Shown one piece after another: positions 57,210 through 64,000 of a stretch of 64,000 nt of DNA (its first letter is position 1; each line of letters begins with the position of its first letter). The translations under genes were made by a program, and so were the position numbers. The DNA is from Dendrophyllia cribrosa (lineage: Eukaryota > Cnidaria > Anthozoa > Scleractinia > Dendrophylliidae), in the NCBI GenBank assembly GCA_024195265.1, contig JAJLRJ010000002.1:3270283-3334282 (forward strand), in the 5' to 3' direction. The notes under the pieces were generated by a model, which was given only the letters and a program-made list of their open reading frames with translations, was not told the origin of the DNA and did not search any database.

Positions 57210-57510
57210 GAGCTCTCTGAACAGAAACGATGATAAGCTTAACTTAGGTGAAAGGTCGGAAGCACAAGAAAAATTAGAATTAAGATTGACGACCAGGCTA
57301 TTTTTCAATTTTAAAAAGTCTCAAAAACGGTATTACGCGACCGTCTGCACAGTACATTTAGACTACACAAAAGCTCACAAACACCTTTTTCTTGGTCTAG
57401 AATAACTAGTGTGACTGATTTTCGAATGAAATACACCTGTTGCGATCGAAAATTGCCCGAGAAACTGATTTGGAAATCAAAATTGCAAAAATTCACAGAC
57501 ATCTTTGCGC
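57210..57510. repeat. Dispersed repeat, copy 2 (inverted)
   Basis: Reverse-complement relative of 22110-22430: ACGCGACCGTCTGCACAGTA, GAATAACTAGT and AATACACCTGTTG blocks match in order. No coding frame is conserved between the two. Confidence 0.7.
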
Positions 57511-57519
57511 AAGGCGACG

Positions 57520-58490
57520 CGAGTGAAGTTAGAACTACAAAATCCAACGGCAAGTCTTTTTTTGTTTACATAAAATCGCTTTTCAACCTATGTAATGAGT
57601 GAAGAAACACATAAAAATGGACAACAAAATCTTCTTTTGAAAAATTTTATTCAAATATCCGTTAGTTTATGTTTAAAAGCCGAAAAGCGTACCATTAGCT
57701 CATCGAGGAGCTGTCTGGCTGAGCATAAGATGTCAATCCGACTGAATTTGAGCACGTTTTATAAACATTTCTCCAAAACTAACGAGAACACAAAGAAAAA
57801 GTTAATCACAAATTGATATCAACATAAATTCCCATAGAAAAATGTAATTTCTTATACTTTTATTTTAAATGTGTGTTATTGCAAAATCACGGCCGGTTTT
57901 GGCCGGCACGGCCGTCAATGGAGTTTAGCTCGAAACAAACGCTTCGACGATCTACTAGCTTCAGTTGTCCTAAGACGAAATCAGGCTTAAAAATAAGCAC
58001 TTAGCTCTATATTCCTCCAAAAACGCTTGACTTGCAGAGTTACGCAGCCTCAAATGCGGTCTTCACCACTGTTTGAGAAATATGAAACCTGTCTTGAGTG
58101 GCAAACCGCGAAAAAATGCGGGGGAAAACGATTTTGCAAACCGTATTCTCCGCTAAACACAACGAAAGTGTTTATTGTAGCTGACGTACATCGGCCGTGT
58201 AGCCGCGTGAAGCACACGAAAAAGAAAGCCTCGCTTTGGTTTCAAAATTGCTAAGATTCCGGATGTTGCGCGACGTCGAACGCGCATGTTGCGCGAAGAG
58301 AGTTATACGCGCTCGCAAGCTAGCCCTGCGCTATGGACGGACGCGCCCGCGAGCTAACCTTGCGCGAGTTCGCGCCCGCGAAACATTCCGCTAGCCATGA
58401 CCATGAAAAATGACGGGCACAGGTTCTATGAGTATGGAGCTCCGCGAGCGGACCTTCGGCCCGCGAGAGCTCCGCTATAAAAGCTCCGCT
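57520..58490. other. No gene recognised
   Basis: Contains a GC-rich patch at 58260-58480 with repeated CGCGCGAG/GCTAGC/GAGCTCCGC words and near-duplicate GCTCCGCTATAAAA units (58468 and 58482). Open frames are short and without motifs. Confidence 0.4.
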
Positions 58491-58515
58491 ATAAAATCAA
58501 TGCCACAGGCCTTAA

Positions 58516-59034
58516 GTGGCAGTCCCGCCAAGAGCGGTCCGGTCAATTTTGGGTCGGAAAAAAGTTACTGCCTTTTTATTTTGTGGACGAAAAGCATTTG
58601 GTCGGCATACGTGAAAACCGGTGTATTTTGTTAAATTTCTTGCTTTTCTTTTCTGCTAAACACCGAAACGTCTGCAGGGTCCGAGGGGAGATTTTAGGCC
58701 GATCGGTTCAGAAGTAGAAATTTGCGACTTTTCGGGCTGCGCTACTTCAACACAGGTGACTTTTGCTTCACATAACAAGACCACGACATTCAGGTACATT
58801 TAAAGTTCTTTTTTCTGATATGTCGTAATGGTTGGAGAAAAGTTAGATAAACAAGGCAAAATCAAAGATACCCCCCCCCTCCCAAAAAAAAAAGAAAGAA
58901 AGAAAGAAAGCAAGAAATTGAACAAAATACACCGGTTTTAATATATGCCCACCAAATGCTTTTCATCCACAAAATATAAAGGCCTTTTAATTTCCGACCG
59001 AAATTGACCGGACCGCTCTTACCGGGACTGCCAC
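58516..59034. mobile_element. 519-bp foldback element with TTAA TSD
   Basis: GTGGCAGTCCCGCCAAGAGC (left) and the complement of GTGGCAGTCCCGGTAAGAGC (right), bordered by TTAA (58512-58515 and 59035-59038). Arms run about 130 bp with indels (AAATTGACCGGACCG, AAAGCATTTGGT, ACACCGGTT all pair). The centre has poly-C and (GAAA)n. A related unoccupied site exists at 56570-56585. Confidence 0.87.
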
Positions 59035-59099
59035 TTAAGCGTACAGCTCATTGTGTCTCAGATTAAACTCACCCTTGGTAACTGCAAAAAGAGGAAAAA

Positions 59100-59990
59100 C
59101 ATTTAGTCAATTCAGATGATCCTATGAAGTCAATCAACCAATCAATCAAGGCACTAAGTACAAGTTAAATTGAGGAAGCGACTGGGAACGAGAATGTCTC
59201 AACTTTAAATTTCGGGGCCATTGCCGGCAAGCAGCCCAACCTCTCCAGTCAAAAAAGAAATTCCATCTCTCCCACATCGCTAAAATTTTACAGAGCATCC
59301 TCCCCCGAGCTTCGCGAGGTTCTGCGAGACACGTATTTCTGGTTTAGATACATAACGTTTAAGTATTGTTCCACATGAGAACGATAGCAAACTTCATTGT
59401 TCTGCGGCATTAGCTCTTTCCCACATAGAATATCTTTGATTTCAAGAATAGAGGAGGAGCTGATGGTTAATAATTATATTTCATTATAAAAATAAAGAAA
59501 ATCCATTTGCGTCAAATAAATTTTAGGAAATGTTCGTGCTTAACCAATCAGAATAGCAAAAGACAACAGCTAATAATTTTGCTTCTTTGATGAAGTTCCC
59601 CAAATACAATTTCTTTTAAAAATTGTATGTTGTGCGATTGGGTCTCAAATTACTTGAAACCTTAAAAAAATTAGACAAAATGCACCTTGAACCTTAACTT
59701 TTTAGCGGTTTTTGAGTCTAGGCCAATGAGATCACTAGTTGTAACAATGAAAAATCTAGACATTCCATCGCGTTTGACATTCCATTGCCGTTCAGCGCTA
59801 TCCTTCTTATGCGGATCATTACTTAATAACGGAGGTTTTGGATAAACAATTAAGAATAAATAGTAGTGACGTAATGACGTTTCAATGACTCACTTATCAT
59901 TTGAACAAATTCGTGTAACTAAAGTCAGATGCTGGTGAGTTCATTATATAATAAATTGCGTGTGAAAGTCTTGTTGCATGTGATTAAAAG
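59100..59990. other. No gene recognised
   Basis: AT-rich, with no exon, repeat pair or motif that I can support. Confidence 0.4.
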
Positions 59991-59994
59991 AATT

Positions 59995-60169
59995 CAGTGG
60001 AATCCCGATTTTTCAAGCACTCGATTTTTCGAAACTCCCGATTATTTGAACCAAACGTCGTTTCCCTTGGATTTGATTTCAATCAATGCCACCTTCGATT
60101 TTTCGAACTCCCCATTTTTCGAACAAATTTCCGTTTCTCTTGAAGGTTTGAAAAATCGGGATTCCACTG
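59995..60169. mobile_element. Tigger-like MITE (175 bp)
   Basis: CAGTGGAATCCCGATTTTTC (left) and GAAAAATCGGGATTCCACTG (right) are exact inverted ends. TA follows the right end; the left flank reads TT. The interior repeats TCGATTTTTCGAA words. Confidence 0.88.
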
Positions 60170-60196
60170 TACAATGTGGAATATAAAGGGTGTTAA

Positions 60197-60310
60197 TTAG
60201 GTAAATAGTTTTGTTTTGATTGAGTTAGATTGAGTGTTCAGTTTAAGTTTCTTGTCTTTGATAAACAGCATTTCGTAAATTAAGCATTCCAGCTTTCCAC
60301 GGCATTTCTT
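60197..60310 (-). mobile_element. Penelope-like C-terminal fragment
   Basis: The minus strand reads LECLIYEMLFIKDKKLKLN then SNSIKTKLFT, matching the end of the Penelope-like frame at 61434 (CLVYEMFFIHDLRPSLN ... SIRTKVFT). It directly abuts the SINE at 60320. Confidence 0.72.
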
Positions 60311-60319
60311 AGATAGACA

Positions 60320-60515
60320 GGGAGCAGGGGCGGTGTAGTGGTGAGAGCACTCGCCTCCCACCAATGTGGCCCGGGTTCGATCCTCGGTCCCGGCGTCATA
60401 TGTGGGTTGAGTTTGTTGTTGGTTCTCTCCTTGCTCCGAGAGGTTTTTCTCCGGGTACTCCTGTTTTCCCCTCTCCTCAAAAACCAACATTCTAAATTCC
60501 AATTCGATCTGAATA
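60320..60515 (+). mobile_element. tRNA-derived SINE, copy 2
   Basis: Same family as 29553-29745: A-box-like GGCGGTGTAGTGGTGAGAGC, B box GGTTCGATCCT, then GTTGAGTTTGTTGTTGG and TTGCTCCGAGAGG. The antisense strand gives the open frame PGPRIEPGPHWWEASALTT, which is a by-product. Confidence 0.85.
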
Positions 60516-60569
60516 GAGGACCTGCATGAAAACCAGCTGCGGCTGATGTGGCTTTCCTCTCTAAATATA

Positions 60570-60587
60570 GTATATTATAGATAGATG

Positions 60588-60615
<28 letters not shown>
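60570..60615. repeat. (GATA)n microsatellite
   Basis: About nine GATA units, followed by TTAGATAACTTTATTTCATC, which resembles the 3' tail of a minus-strand LINE. Confidence 0.85.
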
Positions 60616-60618
<3 letters not shown>

Positions 60619-60744
60619 TAGATAACTTTATTTCATCTGAGGTTGATTAGGCCTCTAGCAAGATTATGCTAATTTACCGAGAAAGGTAATATAGAACAAT
60701 AAGAAAAATGAAATTAAAACATTCCAAAAAAAAAAACTTACTAA

Positions 60745-60907
60745 AGGCCTGGTCGCACTACAGTCGAAAACAAAAATTAGCCCGTGCAAAATGACATAAA
60801 AACAAAAATATTCCACAAAAAGAGTGTCCCACCGGAGCGGTTTCTTTTGTTTTCCTCGATTTTTGCACGGACTAATTTTTATTTTTGACTGTAGTGCGAC
60901 CAGGCCC
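60745..60907. mobile_element. PIF/Harbinger-like MITE
   Basis: AGGCCTGGTCGCACTACAGT (left) and the complement ACTGTAGTGCGACCAGGCCC (right), bordered by TAA (60742-60744 and 60908-60910). Inner arms AAAAATTAGYCCGTGCAAAA also pair. Confidence 0.86.
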
Positions 60908-60930
60908 TAAGCCCTAATTCTAATTTACAT

Positions 60931-61243
60931 TTGTATACAGCTGTTTGATTAAACGTTGTCATTGATCGGTCTCATCCCTACGCGACCAGGCCGAAAGGGA
61001 GTATGGGTGAATTAAAATGCATGATTAATTATTCTCTATCGCGTTTACAATGATGGAGAACAAAACTCACGTTTGTCTTCGCGTGTTACGCAAAGACAAA
61101 CGTGAGTTTTGTTCTCCATCATTGTAAACGCGATAGAGAATAATTAATCATGCATTTTAATTCACCCATACTCCCTTTCGGTCTGGTCGCGTAGGGATGA
61201 GACCGATCAATGACAACGTTTAATCAAACAGCTGTATTTACAA
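60931..61243. repeat. 313-bp near-perfect palindrome
   Basis: Each arm is about 155 bp and reads from ACAGCTGTTTGATTAAACG through CATTGATCGGTCTCATCCC to ACAAACGTGAGTTTTGT-complement at the centre (loop GTT within GCGTGTTACGC). Only a few mismatches are visible (GACCAGGCC versus GGTCTGGTC). It lies just past the 3' end of a minus-strand Penelope-like element. No target duplication was identified. Confidence 0.9.
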
Positions 61244-61244
61244 T

Positions 61245-61776
61245 AGAATATCTAACAGTAAAAACTAGTGGGATAAAAAATGCGACGTTTCGACCGTTCT
61301 ACGGTCATTATCAAGCAAAAGTGAGGATAAGAATTTACATCAGAAGTACTAAATATATGGTTGAACAAAGAAGTGAAATATGAAAAACGGGGTGTTAAAA
61401 ACAATAAAAGCATGTAGTAAGAAATAATTAAAACTATGTAAAAACTTTCGTACGAATTGAGTCACTTTGAACATTGAGACTTGGTCTCAAGTCGTGAATA
61501 AAAAACATCTCATAGACGAGACAGTCAAACATGTTCTTACATTTTTTAAGGATAGTGAAATTCTTGGTGAGATCATCCGGTGAACAGGAATGCTTATCAC
61601 GAAAATGCTTGCCAATAGACGAAGATGTGTGTCTGTGTTCGTCCCGATCCAGGCGTTGATGTAAATGCCGTCGTGTGAAACCAACATAACCTGCATCACA
61701 TATTTTAAACAAGACATTGTTGGTTAACAAGCGGCGGTTTAACTTCGCGCAATTTCAGATGTTATTTGATCTTCTG
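61245..61776 (-). mobile_element. Penelope-like element, GIY-YIG 3' part
   Basis: The minus-strand frame (61730-61434) carries AGYVGFTRRHLHQRLD, the GIY-YIG endonuclease start in its Penelope form, then SSIGKHFRDKHS and CLVYEMFFIHDLRPSLNVQS. A 3' untranslated part to 61245 includes a hammerhead-like motif. At 61776 it is interrupted by a foldback element and resumes at 63189. Confidence 0.82.
61287..61315 (-). ncRNA. Hammerhead-like motif in Penelope 3' region
   Basis: The minus strand reads CTTGATAATGACCGT-AGA-ACGGTCGAAACGTC. GACCGT/ACGGTC forms a stem II and GAAAC follows it, as in hammerhead ribozymes known from Penelope-like elements. The expected CUGAUGA is replaced by CUUGAUAAU, so it is probably inactive or only a relic. 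Confidence 0.35.
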
Positions 61777-63185
61777 GGGCCGTATTCACGAAATCCTACC
61801 TAAGATATATCTTAAGATATAACTTTAGAGAAAATTCAGGAGCTTCCTAAGATATGACCTAAGCGCTGTTCACGACCGATATCTTATGACCATCCTAAGG
61901 TAAGCGTAACTTGGCAGTCTTCTAAGTTTAATGATCGCGGGCAGTTATCAATTCGTAAAAGTAAACCAATCAGAGATAGTATATATGGCGCGCTCTTATG
62001 AATAATAAGTTATGAAAATTACATGAATGAATATTTTGTATTGTGTAAATTGTTGTTACAATGACAATACAATGACCTTTATTTCATCTCGAATTTAAGA
62101 TAGCAACACTGATATCTTCGTTCATGGTCAGTAGCGAACGCAACAAACAAATCTATCATCATTTTAATAGGCTAGCCACCCCCCTTTAGACCATCGGGCA
62201 CCGGGCAAATTGACCGGCTGTGAACACAATTTTGCCCGGCTGCTTTGAACATCTAAACGTTATTTTTATCACTAACAAGTTAAATAATTTACTAACTTGG
62301 CCTTTTTGATGTGTGTTCTAAAAAATAAAGCATATTTCAACTTACAAAACAACGAGGTTATTACTTATTTACCTCCCGTTGCTCCCTGTACTGAAGAAAC
62401 GTGACAAACAACTGAAATCGCCCCACAATGCATTGCCAGCTTAGTGCTCTGCATTATGTTCTGCATGATGTCACTGAGTTGCAAACAAGCTCCACGTGTG
62501 TTATGGCGACCGGAAAAAGGTCAGAACGGTCGATTGAACAATATTTTTGTACTCAACTTGATAACTTGATGTCCATGACTACAGATATCTGTATTCAGTT
62601 TATTGAACAAACAAAATACAATGTTTCAAGCAACAGTAAGATGCTTAAGTTCGTGCTTCAAAATGCAGGAAAATGCATCTCCGGGAGACTAAAATTTAAA
62701 AATTTTCCCGGGGAGCGCATGCCCCCGGACCCCCTAGAGGGGATGGGCCTTCGGCCCTTCCGCCCTTCCAATCATGTGTCCACCTACTCAAACTCATGAT
62801 TTGTTTAAAATCTTAATAGATCTTAATGAAATCCCTGCATCGGTTTTTAACAGGTTTTTTTTAATTGCAACAATTAAAAAAAAAAAAACAATTATAGACT
62901 TAAGCATATACCCGTAGCCACCCCCGATAAAAGAATCCTGGATCCGCCCCTGGTTAGGAGGTCAATTTTGACCTCCTAAATTTAGGTGAAAAATTAAGAC
63001 ATCTTAACTTAGGAGGTCTTCGTGAATGCCAGTTAAGACATGTCTTAAAAATTTAGGAGGTCCTAAGTTTAGGAGAAAAAAATAAAACATGTCTTAAAAT
63101 AGGAGGTATTCGTGAATACCAGTTATTTCCTAAGATATATCTTAGGAGGCTCTTTGGACTTAGGATGCTTTCGTGAATACGGCCC
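61777..63185. mobile_element. 1.4-kb foldback element splitting Penelope
   Basis: GGGCCGTATTCACGAAA (left) and TTTCGTGAATACGGCCC (right) are perfect ends, with CTG on each side (61774-61776 and 63186-63188). Subterminal arms are repeats of CCTAAGATATATCTTA and TTTAGGAGGTC. A hAT relic is nested inside. The Penelope coding sequence continues across it. Confidence 0.83.
62160..62952 (+). mobile_element. hAT relic nested in foldback element
   Basis: The right end GGATCCGCCCCTG (to 62952) is hAT-type. Inside, ATG at 62503 opens MATGKRSERSIEQYF, similar in style to the first residues of hAT transposases before the zinc finger. The frame then degrades into GERMPPDPLEGMG, a non-coding end region. 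The left end is not recognisable. Confidence 0.5.
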
Positions 63186-63188
63186 CTG

Positions 63189-64000
63189 GCTGACAAACAC
63201 AGGCTGGATGGCCTTCCCAATTTTCTGACTCAGATCTTTGAAGCATTCTTAAAATTTTTAATTGGCTTCCAAGCTTTTGAAGCAATGAAGGCCACTGTTA
63301 GTCCCATAACGAGTGGTGTTAACTTTTGGGAAGACAAACTTGTTAATGACTCTAAGATTCTTAATTTTCTCACGAATAATAAACAAGTCTTTTAAATATG
63401 TAGGAAGAAGATTGTTGACAGCTTTAAAATCTAAGATTACCATATCTTGTATACGTTGATCAGCTAGAGTGTAGCCAGTCCGTTCAGTTAATTCCCCAGC
63501 ATTCATAGGCGATCGGTCACTATAAATTTGTGAGCATCGCGCAAGTGTTTTCCAATAGTAGAGTGTTTGTGTTCCTCAATTCGCTGAAAAAGGTGTTGGC
63601 GTGTGACCAACATAATCTGCATCGCACAGATCACGATCTGAATTCGTCAACAACGCATTGTTGATTTATTAACGGTGGTTTGGCTTCTGCTACTTTGAGC
63701 TCATCGGCAATTTTCTTACTTGTAAACATTGGGCGCAGATAGCTGTTTATTTTCTTTCCAAGATCGGAAAGCTGTCTTCGTACAACGTCAGCCGATCTTT
63801 GATCTTTAAACGGCAAAATAATCCGAACGGGTGGATTTGCTTGAACATTACGAACTTGCTCTTGATTTTGCGACTCGATGAATCTAGTTATGGTGGAATT
63901 AATGAGCCTCTTAGGGTACTTCAGTTTCAAGAAGATCACTTTCAGGTTATTACATTCTTCAGCAAATAGATTAGATGAGGATGAGAGACAGTGGGCACGG
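63189..64000 (-). mobile_element. Mosaic of Penelope and LINE fragments
   Basis: Minus strand, from the right edge: Penelope linker (VRIILPFKDQRSADVVRRQL, FTSKKIADEL, KPPLINQQCV) with the GIY-YIG start CDADYVGHT, then a frameshift into QRIEEHKHSTIGKHLRD. At about 63490 it switches to a LINE-like C-terminus (NNLLPTYLKDLF, TTRYGTNSGLHCF). At about 63250 it returns to Penelope (FKDLSQKIGKAIQPVFVS), which continues at 61776. The Penelope element extends past the window edge. Confidence 0.75.

Noticed and set aside
60197..60502. 101-codon minus-strand protein
   Set aside because: Chimera of antisense SINE and a Penelope tail, not a gene.

Overview
Organism: a eukaryotic, almost certainly scleractinian (stony coral) or closely related cnidarian nuclear genome. 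The evidence is (i) two adjacent genes built of the di-cysteine CC repeats of galaxin, a coral skeletal organic-matrix protein family; (ii) GT-AG introns in every gene; (iii) AT-rich intergenic DNA crowded with foldback MITEs, a tRNA-derived SINE, Penelope-like and LINE fragments and a DIRS-order retrotransposon. Apart from four supported gene loci, the window is mobile-element debris. Region by region: 1-6500 is a mosaic of LINE and Penelope fragments and MITEs. 6915-9132 is a compact four-exon galaxin-like gene (201 aa, 11 CC pairs). 13256-17969 is a second, longer galaxin-like gene on the same strand (six exons, 376 aa, 22 CC pairs). Both begin with a small phase-1 signal-peptide exon and look like a tandem duplication. 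18160-23590 holds only mobile elements and unassigned sequence. 23597-32256 is a five-exon gene (1019 aa) with ankyrin repeats, a pseudokinase lacking HRD and DFG, and a long basic tail: the TEX14 (germ-cell intercellular bridge) architecture. Its tail carries a four-copy LDGTDLTTIRSQL repeat and a GPP-x3-Y-like motif. 33468-39029 is a decayed DIRS-order (Ngaro/PAT-like) retrotransposon with split direct repeats A1-B1-A2-B2, RT and RNase H remnants, and an 87-bp minisatellite. 39060-53700 is non-genic apart from element debris, including a 519-bp TTAA-flanked element that joins a small coding exon to a 5S rRNA-like sequence. 54596-56895 starts an unidentified coiled-coil gene whose second and third exons are duplicates of each other; its 3' end was not found. 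57000-64000 is dense nested elements, including a 313-bp near-perfect palindrome and a Penelope GIY-YIG element split by a 1.4-kb foldback element. How the genes relate: the galaxin pair is the only functional cluster (secreted, cysteine-rich matrix proteins, probably calcification). TEX14-like and the coiled-coil gene are unrelated neighbours. All gene models are my own splicing by eye: every listed junction keeps reading phase and uses GT-AG, but none is backed by transcripts.
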